Source of the DNA: Pontivivens ytuae
GTDB taxonomy: Bacteria; Pseudomonadota; Alphaproteobacteria; Rhodobacterales; Rhodobacteraceae
Direction: 5' to 3'
Assembly: GCF_015679265.1 (NCBI RefSeq)
Contig: NZ_CP064942.1
Location: 3,638,001 to 3,702,000, forward strand
Length of the DNA stretch: 64,000 nt
Shown here: one piece after another, positions 25,922 through 35,107 of the stretch
How the letters are laid out: every line of letters starts with the position of its first letter
How positions within the stretch are numbered: position 1 is the first letter of the stretch
Position numbers and translations under genes: made by a program
The notes under the pieces: model-generated
What the model saw: the letters and a program-made list of their open reading frames with translations, nothing else
The model's database searches: none
Told to the model about the DNA's origin: nothing

Positions 25922-27811
25922 ATGCAGTATCACCAGAACGGCTTTCGTCCCGGCGACCCGTCGGTTGCCCCGGCCGGACCCGGCGCGGGTGAGACGCTGC
26001 GCGACGTCGACGTGCTGATCGTCGGCTGCGGACCCGCGGGGCTGACGCTGGCCGCGCAGCTCTCGGCCTTTCCCGACATCTCCGTCCGGATCGCCGAGCG
26101 CAAGCCGGGGCCTCTGGAGGTCGGACAGGCGGACGGCATCGCCTGCCGCTCGGTCGAGATGTTCGAGGCGTTCGGCTTCGCCGAGAAGGTCGTGAAGGAA
26201 GGCTACCAGGTCAACGAGGTCACGTTCTGGCGCCCCGGCGCGGACGGTACGCCGCTCACCCGCGCGGATCGTATCCAGGACGTCGAGGACGACCTCTCCG
26301 AGATGCCGCATATCATCCTCAGCCAGGCGCGGATCCACGATTTCTACCTGGAGATCATGCGCAACGCGCCGCGCCGCCTGACGCCGGATTACGGGATGGA
26401 GCTGATCTCCCTCACGCGCACCGACGATCCGGAGCATCCGGTCACGGCCACCTTCGACCGCAACGGAGACGAGGAGACCATTCGCGCCCGCTACGTCGTC
26501 GGCTGCGATGGCGCGCGCAGCCAGGTGCGCCGCTCCATGGGGCATGAGCTGAGGGGCGGGTCCGCCCGTCAGCTCTGGGGCGTGATGGACGCGTTGGTGC
26601 GCACCGACTTCCCCGATATCCGCCTCAAATGCGCGATCCAGTCGGCGGATGCGGGCAGCGTCCTCATCATCCCGCGCGAGGGCGGCTACATGGTGCGCCT
26701 CTATATCGAGCTCGATGCGCTGGCGGAGGGCGAACGGGCCGCGGATCGCGGGGTGACCTCCGGGATGCTCATCGAAAAGGCGCAGCGCATCCTCGCGCCC
26801 TACACGCTGGAGGTGGCCGAGGTCGCCTGGTGGTCGGCTTACGAGATCGGGCAGCGGGTCTGCGACGCCTTCGACGACGTGCCGGAGGCGGAGCGCGGCG
26901 TGTGCATGCCCCGGATCTTCATCGCAGGGGACGCCTGCCACACGCACAGTCCGAAGGCGGGGCAGGGGATGAACGTCTCGATGGCCGATGCCTTCAACCT
27001 CGGCTGGAAGCTCGCCGCCGTGCTGCGGGGTGAGGCCCGACCCGCGCTGCTCGACACCTATTCGGAGGAGCGGCGGGCGAAGGCGAAGGAGCTGATCGAC
27101 TTCGACCGCGACATGGCGCGCCTCTTCAGTGCTAGGCCGGAAACGGCGGCGGAGGCGGAGCTCTTTCAGCAGTATTTCCAGAAGCACGGCCGCTACACCG
27201 CGGGGGTCGAGACCCGCTATGCGCCGTCGCTGATCACCGGCGGCGCGGCGCATCAGGACCTCGCGCGCGGGCTCATCGTCGGCAAGCGCTTCCACTCCGC
27301 CCCCGTGATCCGGCTGGCCGACGCGAAGCCGATGCAACTCGGGCACGCGCTGAAGGCCGACGGGCGCTGGCGGCTGATGGTCTTTGCGCCCGAAGGCGAT
27401 GATGGCGCGGCAGGCGGGCCGGTCGCGGCGCTCTGCGGCGCCATCGCGGGGCCGTCCGGGCTCATTGCGCGGTTCACGCCGGATGGCGCGGATATCGACA
27501 GCGTCTTCGACATCCGCGCGGTCTTTCAGATCGGCCATCGGGACATGGCTGTGGAGACGCTGCCCGGGCTGCTCCTGCCGAAGAAAGGGGCGCTCGGGCT
27601 GACGGACTACGAGAAGGTCTTCTGTCCTTCACTCGCTGGCCCCGACATCTTCGAGCTGCGCGGCATCGACCGGACCCGCGGCGCCCTCATCGTGACCCGC
27701 CCCGACCAGCATGTCGCGCAGGTCCTGCCACTGACGGCAGTCGCGGAGGTGGAGCGCTTCTTTGAGCGATTCCTGATGGTTACACAACGCGCTGCTGCCG
27801 CTGCGTCCTGA
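25922..27811 (+). CDS. FAD-dependent aromatic hydroxylase (phenol 2-monooxygenase / 3-hydroxybenzoate 4-monooxygenase type)
   Basis: This 629-residue flavoprotein has the class A monooxygenase layout. The FAD-binding GxGxxG is seen in DVLIVGCGPAGLTLAAQLSA (about 30-49), the DG motif in RYVVGCDGARSQVRRSMGHE (about 185-205), and the second FAD motif in IFIAGDACHTHSPKAGQGMN with NLGWKLAAVLRGEA (about 330-375). The C-terminal 200 residues form the thioredoxin-like dimerisation domain of phenol hydroxylase and MobA (FDIRAVFQIGHRD). These enzymes hydroxylate a phenolic substrate with NADPH and O2. It stands alone, without ring-cleavage genes nearby, so the substrate is open. Confidence 0.88.
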   Translation: MQYHQNGFRPGDPSVAPAGPGAGETLRDVDVLIVGCGPAGLTLAAQLSAFPDISVRIAERKPGPLEVGQADGIACRSVEMFEAFGFAEKVVKEGYQVNEVTFWRPGADGTPLTRADRIQDVEDDLSEMPHIILSQARIHDFYLEIMRNAPRRLTPDYGMELISLTRTDDPEHPVTATFDRNGDEETIRARYVVGCDGARSQVRRSMGHELRGGSARQLWGVMDALVRTDFPDIRLKCAIQSADAGSVLIIPREGGYMVRLYIELDALAEGERAADRGVTSGMLIEKAQRILAPYTLEVAEVAWWSAYEIGQRVCDAFDDVPEAERGVCMPRIFIAGDACHTHSPKAGQGMNVSMADAFNLGWKLAAVLRGEARPALLDTYSEERRAKAKELIDFDRDMARLFSARPETAAEAELFQQYFQKHGRYTAGVETRYAPSLITGGAAHQDLARGLIVGKRFHSAPVIRLADAKPMQLGHALKADGRWRLMVFAPEGDDGAAGGPVAALCGAIAGPSGLIARFTPDGADIDSVFDIRAVFQIGHRDMAVETLPGLLLPKKGALGLTDYEKVFCPSLAGPDIFELRGIDRTRGALIVTRPDQHVAQVLPLTAVAEVERFFERFLMVTQRAAAAAS

Positions 27812-27859
27812 TGTGCGCGCGGGGTGGTCGCGAGCACCGCCTCTCCGGGTCGGCCAGCC

Positions 27860-28621
27860 TCAGAGCAGTTCCGCAGACTCCCCGACCCGGATCGTGCCGC
27901 CCTCCAGTACCTCCGCATAGACGCCCATATCCACGTGTCCGACCGCTTTGTGGAGCAGGCGGGGGACCGGCAGATCGCGCTCGGCGGTTTCCGGGTTCAC
28001 CTCCGTCGCAGCGCAGCGCCGTGTCCGAAGAAGGATCCGCAGCCGCGCGGTGCCGAGCGTGATCTCCCTGCCAACGGCATCGAGTTCCGCCCAGGCGGGC
28101 CAGCCCTCGATTTCCACGTTCATGCGAAACCGGCGCGGGTCGATATCGGCGCCCACCGCGCTGCCAAGGGCCGCCACGCTGTCCTGCGACAGGATCGAAA
28201 CCGCGTTCATCAGCTCCGGTGAGACAACGGAGACGTCCGTGAAGCGATGGGGATCCGAGCGCACGAGGGTCGGCGTCTCCGCCAACCCGAGCCGGGTGCG
28301 GAGAAAGTCCGCGGCCGCGCCGCGTGCCTCCGGATCCTCCAGCTCGAAATGGCCTTCCGCATCGCCGTCCCGGATTGTGAGCGTATCGCCCTCCAGCCGC
28401 GTTTGCAGGCGGGCGAGCCCGGCCTCGCGCAACAGCACGACGAAGCGATCCTTGGGCAGTGGTTTCGGATCGGCAGGATCGAAGCCGCTGTCGGGCTGCG
28501 CGAAGCCCCAGCGGCGATCACCGCGGATGCCTTGCCCGGCGACCAGCTCGACCGCGTCGAGCGGTTCGGCGGTCATGCCCTTCACCGGAAACCGGGAGAG
28601 CGACCTGATGCGCCCCATCAT
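27860..28621 (-). CDS. MOSC domain-containing protein
   Basis: This 253-residue protein combines a MOSC N-terminal beta-barrel (LSRFPVKGMTAEPLDAVELV, about 6-25) with a MOSC domain (FRMNVEIEGWPAWAELDAVG, then LRILLRTRRCAATEVNPETA). The conserved Cys in RRCAATEVNP is the residue that handles sulfur or the molybdenum cofactor in this family (as in YcbX and mARC). Typical partners oxidise or reduce N-hydroxylated compounds with the Mo cofactor. Its start overlaps the stop of the amidase gene, so it ends the amidase operon. The exact substrate is unknown. Confidence 0.88.
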   Translation of the reverse strand: MMGRIRSLSRFPVKGMTAEPLDAVELVAGQGIRGDRRWGFAQPDSGFDPADPKPLPKDRFVVLLREAGLARLQTRLEGDTLTIRDGDAEGHFELEDPEARGAAADFLRTRLGLAETPTLVRSDPHRFTDVSVVSPELMNAVSILSQDSVAALGSAVGADIDPRRFRMNVEIEGWPAWAELDAVGREITLGTARLRILLRTRRCAATEVNPETAERDLPVPRLLHKAVGHVDMGVYAEVLEGGTIRVGESAELL

Positions 28622-29826
28622 CGGATCACCCGCTCGGCGGCCAGCGCGATACCGATCAGCGCGCGGTCGCCTTGCGGGCGCCCCATAAGCTCCAGGCCCA
28701 GCGGGCGCGCGTCGAACCCCCGGATCGGCAGCGAAATGGCCGGTGCTCCGCTCAACGACGCCGCGAGCGCCCGGTTGGTCAGCAGGGGAAAGAGGGCATG
28801 GGTCGTGCCGTTCAGCTCAACCTCGGTGGTGCCGACCGGCGGCGCCGCGATCGGAACGGCCGGGTAGACTAGAGCATCCAGCCCATCGAGCGCCTGCTCC
28901 AACAGGCCGCGGATCCGGGAGATGCCGTCGCGACGCAGCTTTTCGAGCGTCGCATCGTCGGTGGTGTCCGAGGCTATGGCGCGAAACACCTCCGCGACAT
29001 CGGCGCTGGCGATCCGGGGCGGGAAGTCTTCTAGCGCGATCTGCAGCTTCTCGCGCAGGAAAGGCGCCCACCAGCGCCGCGCCTCCGCAACAACGAGAGG
29101 CAGTGCCGTCGCCTCAATGGCGTCCGTGATGCCGCCGATGTCCCGCTCCTCCACCGTCGCCCCTGCGGTGCGGAGCAGGTCCAGCGCCTCCTCGACACGG
29201 CGCTCCACACGACCGTCGAGGTCCATCCAGAACGGGTCCCTGATCCGGCCCAGCCGAATGCCAGACAGGTCCGCCGGCATGGCCTCCTCCCCGCCACCGG
29301 CGAGTGCGGCGTCCAGCCGGGTCAACCCGGCCACGTCCGCCGCCATGGCGGAGATGGTATCGAGCGACGAGGACAGCGTGAGCACACCCCCGGCGGGATA
29401 GCGCCCCGTCGTGGGCCGAAAGCCGACTACACCGCAAAAGGCGGCGGGGATGCGGCCGGATCCACCTGTATCCGTCCCGAGGCCCATCGTGGCGAGCCCC
29501 CCGGCAATCGCGGCAGCGGTGCCGCCCGATGACCCTCCGGCCATGCCGCCGTGAGGGCTTTCAACTGCTCCGAACGCCGCGTTGTCGGAGGTGATCCCGA
29601 AGGCCAGTTCGTGCATGTTCGCTTGTCCCACGATCGACGCGCCCGCGGCCAGCGCCCGGTCGACCGCGGGGGCGTTGCTCTCTGCCATGACGCTTGCCAG
29701 CGCCGGAGAGGCACCGTCCCAAGGCTGACCCGCCACCGCGATATTGGCCTTCACGACAAGTGTTTCGCCGGCGAGGGGGCCGCTATCGGCCCCGCTGACC
29801 CGGACCTCCCGAATGAGTGCCGTCAT
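28618..29826 (-). CDS. Amidase (amidase signature family)
   Basis: This 402-residue enzyme of the amidase signature family hydrolyses an amide to acid and ammonia through a Ser-cisSer-Lys triad. Visible are the Lys in GETLVVKANIAVAGQPWDG (about 25-43), the cis-Ser in GGMAGGSSGGTAAAIAGG (about 95-112) and the nucleophile Ser in TDTGGSGRIPAAFCGVVGF (about 118-136). The start at 29826 overlaps the stop of the nitronate-monooxygenase-like gene (ATGA). It could act on an indoleacetamide, a malonamide or a similar small amide; the family cannot be narrowed from the sequence. It lies in a run with an AraC regulator and a flavoprotein. Confidence 0.9.
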   Translation of the reverse strand: MTALIREVRVSGADSGPLAGETLVVKANIAVAGQPWDGASPALASVMAESNAPAVDRALAAGASIVGQANMHELAFGITSDNAAFGAVESPHGGMAGGSSGGTAAAIAGGLATMGLGTDTGGSGRIPAAFCGVVGFRPTTGRYPAGGVLTLSSSLDTISAMAADVAGLTRLDAALAGGGEEAMPADLSGIRLGRIRDPFWMDLDGRVERRVEEALDLLRTAGATVEERDIGGITDAIEATALPLVVAEARRWWAPFLREKLQIALEDFPPRIASADVAEVFRAIASDTTDDATLEKLRRDGISRIRGLLEQALDGLDALVYPAVPIAAPPVGTTEVELNGTTHALFPLLTNRALAASLSGAPAISLPIRGFDARPLGLELMGRPQGDRALIGIALAAERVIR

Positions 29827-30848
29827 TGGGCGGCCACTGGGGCCGGGGTTCTCCCCAATATGTGGGCCGCGTCGGCCATCATCTGCTCCACGATGTCGGC
29901 CGCGGGGCGGATGTCGTGGACGAGGCCCACGCCCTGTCCCATCAACCACGCCATCTCCTCGAAATCGCCCGTCGTGTCCGGCGTCGGCAGGATGACGTCG
30001 AAGCGGCGCTTTTCATGCGGCTGACCGAGGAAGGTGGTGTGCCCGATCACCGGTTCTTCCGAGCGCTCGACCGGCACGTCCTCCAGACGGCCCTCGAATT
30101 CCTCCGTGGGGCGCACGCGCATCAGCCGCATCGGATTGAAGTCGGGCATTTCGGGGCCGAACACGCCCGAGCGGGTCGTATCGCTGCCGGTCGCCGCAAC
30201 AAGGCGCCGGTGATGCTCCGGATGAACCCATGCCTCCTTCGCCGCGACGAGGCGGGTGCCCACCCAGACGCCGTCCGCGCCCAGGGCCAGGGCCGCAGCC
30301 ACGCCCCGGCCATCCGTGATGCCACCCGATCCGAGGACCATCGCCCGGTCGCCCACCGCGTCGACCATCGCTGGGATGAGCGCCATCGATCCCATGCCGC
30401 CGTAGTTGTGGCCGCCGGCCTCCCACCCCTGCGCCACGATCACGTCCGCGCCCAGCGCGACGGCCCTTTCGCCGTCCTCGATCGTTCCGACCTGCACCCA
30501 GATGTCGGCGCCGGAGTCCTTCAGCCGCTTGACCTGATCGTCCGGCGGCAGGCCCCAGTGGAAGGAGACGATCGGCACGCGCTCTTCGGCGGTGGCGCGC
30601 ACCTGCTCCTCATTTCCGAAGCAGGTGATGAAGTTGATGTTGTAGGGCGCGTCTGCGTCACGCAGGCGGGCGATGTGCTCCCGCAGCACGGCTGGTGGCG
30701 TGAAGCCCACGCCGATCGCGCCGATCCCGCCGCCGCGGCCCACCGCAAGCGCGAGGTCGGGTTTCTCACCGGCGAAGGCCATGCCGGCCTGCGTGAAGGG
30801 ATGCCGTACGCCATAGCGCTCCGTCAGTCTGGTGTTCAGTCCGGTCAT
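29823..30848 (-). CDS. Nitronate monooxygenase-type flavoprotein
   Basis: This 341-residue TIM-barrel flavoenzyme resembles nitronate monooxygenase and the 2-oxoacid/enoyl reductases of that family. It starts RYGVRHPFTQAGMAFAGEKP. It has IVAQGWEAGGHNYGGMGSMA (with the active-site His of the family in the GGHNYG stretch) and FMN phosphate-binding GSGGITDGRGVAAALALGAD followed by GVWVGTRLVAAKEA. It oxidises alkyl nitronates or reduces a related compound with FMN and O2. It is first in a four-base-overlapping pair with the amidase. No denitrification or nitroalkane gene is nearby. Confidence 0.88.
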   Translation of the reverse strand: MTGLNTRLTERYGVRHPFTQAGMAFAGEKPDLALAVGRGGGIGAIGVGFTPPAVLREHIARLRDADAPYNINFITCFGNEEQVRATAEERVPIVSFHWGLPPDDQVKRLKDSGADIWVQVGTIEDGERAVALGADVIVAQGWEAGGHNYGGMGSMALIPAMVDAVGDRAMVLGSGGITDGRGVAAALALGADGVWVGTRLVAAKEAWVHPEHHRRLVAATGSDTTRSGVFGPEMPDFNPMRLMRVRPTEEFEGRLEDVPVERSEEPVIGHTTFLGQPHEKRRFDVILPTPDTTGDFEEMAWLMGQGVGLVHDIRPAADIVEQMMADAAHILGRTPAPVAAQ

Positions 30849-30913
30849 GGTCTGCTCCCCGCTGATGCTTCGCAGCAGGCTGACACGGGCGATCAGGACA
30901 GATGTGCCAGAGA

Positions 30914-31828
30914 TCAGGACGATTGCGCGGCGCGCCAGTCGCGTGGGCTCATGCCGTGCGCGCGTCGGAAGACCCGGGCGAAATAGGCCGGATCGCGGAA
31001 GCCGGAGCGGGCGGCCACGGTCGAGACCGGCAGATCGGTATCCTCCAGCAGCCCGCGCGCGGTCTCCATCCGGGCCGCTTCGATGCGCTCGCCCACGCTG
31101 CGGCCTGTGCCCGCGAACAGTGCGTGAAGCTGACGCTCGCCCAGACCGAACGCGGCGGCGATGGGTGCGGCAGACAGCGACGGATCACCGTGCCGCCGCG
31201 CGATATGAGCCTTCACCGCCGCGCGGAGCGTCGTGTGATCCTCGTGAGCACGATGCGCGTTCACCGCGGCGACAAGCTGCAAGGCGCCGAGGAACTGCGC
31301 CTCGAGCGCCTTGCCATCATCGGGCAGCGTCCGAGCCACGCGCGCGAGCGATGCGATCATCCCTGCAAGCTCCCGCCCGGCGGCGTGGGCGGACAGGGCA
31401 AGCCGCCCCGGAGCGAAGCTCTCGGGCAGGGTCTCGGCCGGCAGCGCGATCGAAATGAGCTCGAAGGCCGAGCCATGCTGGATCGCGTAGGGCTCCCCGG
31501 TTGGAACGACCGAGATATCCATGGGGGCGGCGTCCCACGTCGTGTTGCCGAGGGTGATGCCGCCGCGGCCCGCGATCTGGAGGTTGACGAAGACGACATC
31601 GCGGGACGCCTGCGCGACGTGCTCCCGCCTGCGGATCACGCGGTGCGCGTCAGCGGCGACGCGGCTCACCCGCAACCGTCCGGCACGGACCTGGTCGATC
31701 CGCCCCCCGAACAGATCGCGGCTGCCGACCGCCTCCGCATCGAGCCGGACGAAGGCACGCGCCAGACCCGACTGCCAGCGTCGAAGGGCGGTCACATGCG
31801 TATCGGGCTGAACGGTCCAGCTTCCCAT
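30914..31828 (-). CDS. AraC family transcriptional regulator
   Basis: This 304-residue regulator has an N-terminal AraC-binding-like cupin domain (about 40-170: GRLRVSRVAADAHRVIRRRE, then LGNTTWDAAPMDISVVPTGE). Two C-terminal helix-turn-helix motifs (about 200-300) end DPAYFARVFRRAHGMSPRDW, the AraC signature. It lies between the flavoprotein and the HpcH aldolase genes on the same strand, separated from both by 60-65 bp, and could control either group. The arrangement (regulator in the middle, same strand) makes activation of the downstream flavoprotein-amidase-MOSC genes the likelier reading. Confidence 0.92.
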   Translation of the reverse strand: MGSWTVQPDTHVTALRRWQSGLARAFVRLDAEAVGSRDLFGGRIDQVRAGRLRVSRVAADAHRVIRRREHVAQASRDVVFVNLQIAGRGGITLGNTTWDAAPMDISVVPTGEPYAIQHGSAFELISIALPAETLPESFAPGRLALSAHAAGRELAGMIASLARVARTLPDDGKALEAQFLGALQLVAAVNAHRAHEDHTTLRAAVKAHIARRHGDPSLSAAPIAAAFGLGERQLHALFAGTGRSVGERIEAARMETARGLLEDTDLPVSTVAARSGFRDPAYFARVFRRAHGMSPRDWRAAQSS

Positions 31829-31889
31829 TCGCCAAGGCTAGCGCCGCCGGGACGACTTGGCGAGGCGGACGGCCTCCGCCTGCAACTCG

Positions 31890-32672
31890 TCAGGTCTGGG
31901 CCAGCCCAGTCGTCCACTCCGCAAAGGCCGACGCGATCAGGATCTTGTCCGATCCGATGACGAAGCAGTCCACGCCCTTCTCGCGCCAGAACGCCATGAG
32001 CTCCCCGCACTCGGAGGGGTCGGGCGAAAACACCGGCATCATCACGGGAATTTCCGCCTCGGTCGCGCAGGCAACCATGTCTGTGACCGCCGCGCGCACG
32101 TCATTGTGGCGCCAGTTGCCGTTCAGACCCATGGATACGGACAGATCGAAGGGGCCGAACATGAGGGCGCGCAGCCCCTGCGTCTCACAGATCTCCCGGA
32201 TCGCCCGGTTTCCCTCCACGGTTTCGACGAGACCGATGATCCCGACCCGCGCCTCTTCGGCGGTGACGTAGTCGTCCCAGTTGCGGATGAAGTGCCCGCC
32301 CGACCGGCAGCAGGGGCAGGCGCCCCGCAGGCCGTGCGGGGCGAAGCGCGTCGCGGCAACGGCGCGCGCAGCATCCGCCGCGGACTCCAGGTTCGGGATG
32401 ACAACATGGCGGATGCCCGCATCGAGGGCCTTCATGATCAGCACCGGATCGTTGCGCGGCACGCGCACGGCGCAGGCGATGTCGTTGGCATCCGCCGCGC
32501 GCGCGAGGTTCTCGGCGGTTTCTATCCCGAAGACGCCATGTTCGCAGTCGATGATCGTGAACCGGAAGCCGTTGAGCCCGATCAGGTCCACCATCTCGGG
32601 CGCGGCGATCTGCGACCACGTACCGAGGACGGGACCCTCGGATGTCAGAAGGGCGCTCAGATCGCGTGTCAT
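31890..32672 (-). CDS. HpcH/HpaI aldolase family protein
   Basis: This 260-residue class II aldolase of the HpcH/HpaI/citrate lyase-like family cleaves a 4-hydroxy-2-oxo acid (or an analogue) to pyruvate and an aldehyde with a divalent metal. The base His is in FTIIDCEHGVFGIE (about 38-51), the phosphate or carboxylate Arg in ACAVRVPRNDPVLIMKAL, the metal Glu in GIIGLVETVEGNRAI and the metal Asp in LMFGPFDLSVSMGLNGNW. It overlaps the RidA gene stop (ATGA), so it is the last gene of the TRAP operon. It is the likely carbon-carbon cleavage step on the substrate imported by that transporter (inference). Confidence 0.9.
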   Translation of the reverse strand: MTRDLSALLTSEGPVLGTWSQIAAPEMVDLIGLNGFRFTIIDCEHGVFGIETAENLARAADANDIACAVRVPRNDPVLIMKALDAGIRHVVIPNLESAADAARAVAATRFAPHGLRGACPCCRSGGHFIRNWDDYVTAEEARVGIIGLVETVEGNRAIREICETQGLRALMFGPFDLSVSMGLNGNWRHNDVRAAVTDMVACATEAEIPVMMPVFSPDPSECGELMAFWREKGVDCFVIGSDKILIASAFAEWTTGLAQT

Positions 32673-33073
32673 GCGTTCGACAGGCCGAGGATGGCCCTGC
32701 ATCTGATCTCCACCAGGAGACCGGGCATCGAAAACCCGCTGACGGAGAAACCCGTCCATGTCGGGTAGTTGTTGGTGAAGTAGCGGTCCTTCACCGCCGT
32801 GAAGGTCTTCAGCTCGTCCATCGAGCCTGCGAACCAGCTTTCGAGCTCCACGACATCGTCGAAGGTTGCCCCGGCCGCGCTCAGCACCTTCCCGGCGTTC
32901 TCGAAGGCTTGCGTGAACTGTGCCTCGGCGCCGCGGACCACGTTGAGGTTTTCGTCCCGGCCCACCTGTCCCGAACAGTAGAGCGTGTCGCCCACCAGAA
33001 TGCCGGGGGCGTAGTGATAGGTCTCGTAGATGTTCTCCATCCCCGCCGGGATGATGATCTTGCGCTTGGGCAC
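32669..33073 (-). CDS. RidA family protein
   Basis: This 134-residue YjgF/RidA-like protein has the signature LVEIRCRAILGL near the end (in place of the usual IEVEAVA), the trimer strand TLYCSGQVGRDENLNVVRGA and the FENAGKVLSAAGATFDDVVE helix. RidA proteins hydrolyse reactive enamines and imines from PLP enzymes; relatives act as deaminases in aromatic and amino-acid pathways. It is 3 bp downstream of the fused E1 gene and overlaps the aldolase gene. The substrate is unknown. The Arg that binds a carboxylate in the RidA active site is probably the R of IRCRA. Confidence 0.92.
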   Translation of the reverse strand: MPKRKIIIPAGMENIYETYHYAPGILVGDTLYCSGQVGRDENLNVVRGAEAQFTQAFENAGKVLSAAGATFDDVVELESWFAGSMDELKTFTAVKDRYFTNNYPTWTGFSVSGFSMPGLLVEIRCRAILGLSNA

Positions 33074-33076
33074 GGT

Positions 33077-35104
33077 TCAACTCCTGTAGCAGACGGATTT
33101 CACGGCGTCCGCGATGCGACGGGCGTCGGGCATGTACTGGCGTTCGAGCGCGTCATTGTAGGGCACCGGCATTTCCGGCGCGCCGATGCGGGCCACGGGC
33201 GCGTCGAGCCAGTCGAAAGCCGCCTCCGTGATGGCCGAGGCGATCTCGCCGCCGAAGCCGCCGAAGAGGGGGGCTTCGTGAACCACGACGGCGCGATTGG
33301 TCTTGCGAACGCTGGCGGCGATGGTGTCGATATCGAGCGGCTTGATGGTGCGGGGGTCGATGACCTCCACGCTGATGCCGGCCCCCGCCAGCCTTTCGGC
33401 CGCCTGCACGGCCCGCTCGACCATGGCGAGCGTCGCGATCACGGTGCAGTCGCTGCCCTCCCGCACGATCCGCGCACGTCCGGGTTCGATCGCATACCTG
33501 TCCTCAGGCACGGGTTGCGCCTGGCCGAGATAGAGCAGCTTGTGTTCGAGAAAGACCACCGGGCCGTCGTGCCGGATCGCCGCCGCCATCAGTCCCTTGG
33601 CGTCGTAGGCGGAGGCGGGCGCGTAGACCTCTAGCCCGGGGATGTTGGCAAAGAACATCTCGAGCGATTGGCAGTGCTGGGCCGCCAGCCGGATCCCCGC
33701 CCCCTGCGGACCGCGAAACACCACTGGAACCCTTGCCTTGCCGCCCAGCATGAAGCGCGCCTTCGCGGCCTGGTTGACGATGGCGTCCATCATCAGAGTG
33801 ACGAAATCCCAGAGTTGCGCCTCGACGATCACGCGCTTCCCGCGCATCGCCGCTCCGACGCCGCAGGTCGCAATGGCCCCTTCGGAGATCGGCATGTCGC
33901 GCACGCGCGCCGCGCCGAACCGGTCGTGAAGTCCGCGGGTCAGGCCGAAGATCCCGCCGATGCGGCCCACATCCTCGCCCAGCACGATCACGTCGTCATC
34001 GTGCTCCATTTCGAGCGCGAAGGCCTCGGTAATGGCCTGAGCGTAGGTCAGCGACCGCTCGCCCGGCGGCGGAGCGGCGGGCAGGGCGTGACGAGGCGGG
34101 ACGACCAGTTCCATCGCACCCGCCATCGACGGTTGTGCCTGAGCCTCGGCCCATTCGATCGCGGCTTCGACCTCCGTCTCGGCGTCCGCGACCAGTGTTT
34201 CGTAGGCGCCCTCGTCGATCTCCGACCGCCTCGTGATGTCGTCCTTCAGACGCGTGATCGGATCTTTCGCCCGCCATGCGTCCTCCTCCGCTTCGGAGCG
34301 GTAGGCGGGCAGGTTGGCGCGCATCGAATGATCGTCCCAGCGGTAGGTCAGCGCCTCGATCAGGGTCGGACCCTTGCCGGCCCGCGCCCGCAACGCAGCG
34401 CGCGATACGGCGGCATGGACGGCGCTGAGGTCGTTGCCGTCTATCCGCTCGCTCGGCGTTCCGTAGGCATCGGCCCGTGCGGCAATCGAGGGGCCGGCGG
34501 TGACCGCATCGGTCGGCGTCGACAGCCCGTACTGGTTGTTTTCGCAAAAGAAAATCAGGGGCAGCCTCCAGATCGCGGCGAGGTTCATCGCCTCATGAAA
34601 GATGCCCTCGTTCGCGGCGCCATCGCCGAAGAAGCTGATGCCGATGGCGCCCGTGCCATTGAGCTGTTCGGCCAGGGCCGCGCCGGTGCCGAGCCCCATG
34701 CCCGCGCCGATGATGCCGTTGGCCCCCAGAATGCCGTTGTCGAAATCGGCGATATGCATGGAGCCGCCGAGCCCGGCACAGTAGCCCGCCTCACGGCCCA
34801 TCAGCTCGGCAAACATCCGGCCGAGGTCGGCCCCCTTGGCGATCGTATGCCCGTGGCCGCGATGATGGGTCAGGATGAAGTCCCGCGGTTCGAGCACCGC
34901 GCAGGCCCCGACCGCAATCGCCTCCTGCCCGACGCTCGAATGGGCCGTGCCCTTGATGACGCCCTTCAGGAACAGCTCCTTCGCCCGGGTTTCGAACCGG
35001 CGGATCCGCAGCATCATGCGCAGGGCGTCCACCCGCTCCTGTGTTCCAAGCGTATTGCTCGGCGTGCCGTTCGCGAGGGCATTCAGGATGGATGGGTCAG
35101 CCAT
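33077..35104 (-). CDS. Fused 2-oxo-acid dehydrogenase E1 (alpha and beta in one chain)
   Basis: This 675-residue thiamine-diphosphate enzyme has the E1 alpha domain at about 20-330 and the E1 beta domain at about 345-670 in one chain. The TPP motif is GDGAANEGIFHEAMNLAA, then FFCENNQYGLSTPTDA. The beta part has the standard LGEDVGRIGGIFGLTRGLHD and AIVNQAAKARFMLGG regions. A subset of 2-oxo-acid dehydrogenases are fused like this, but most in this family are separate chains. E1 decarboxylates a 2-oxo acid and passes the acyl group to an E2 lipoyl domain; no E2 or E3 is seen near it, so it may borrow partners or act alone as a decarboxylase-type enzyme. It lies 3 bp from the DctM gene. Confidence 0.9.
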   Translation of the reverse strand: MADPSILNALANGTPSNTLGTQERVDALRMMLRIRRFETRAKELFLKGVIKGTAHSSVGQEAIAVGACAVLEPRDFILTHHRGHGHTIAKGADLGRMFAELMGREAGYCAGLGGSMHIADFDNGILGANGIIGAGMGLGTGAALAEQLNGTGAIGISFFGDGAANEGIFHEAMNLAAIWRLPLIFFCENNQYGLSTPTDAVTAGPSIAARADAYGTPSERIDGNDLSAVHAAVSRAALRARAGKGPTLIEALTYRWDDHSMRANLPAYRSEAEEDAWRAKDPITRLKDDITRRSEIDEGAYETLVADAETEVEAAIEWAEAQAQPSMAGAMELVVPPRHALPAAPPPGERSLTYAQAITEAFALEMEHDDDVIVLGEDVGRIGGIFGLTRGLHDRFGAARVRDMPISEGAIATCGVGAAMRGKRVIVEAQLWDFVTLMMDAIVNQAAKARFMLGGKARVPVVFRGPQGAGIRLAAQHCQSLEMFFANIPGLEVYAPASAYDAKGLMAAAIRHDGPVVFLEHKLLYLGQAQPVPEDRYAIEPGRARIVREGSDCTVIATLAMVERAVQAAERLAGAGISVEVIDPRTIKPLDIDTIAASVRKTNRAVVVHEAPLFGGFGGEIASAITEAAFDWLDAPVARIGAPEMPVPYNDALERQYMPDARRIADAVKSVCYRS

Positions 35105-35107
35105 GGA

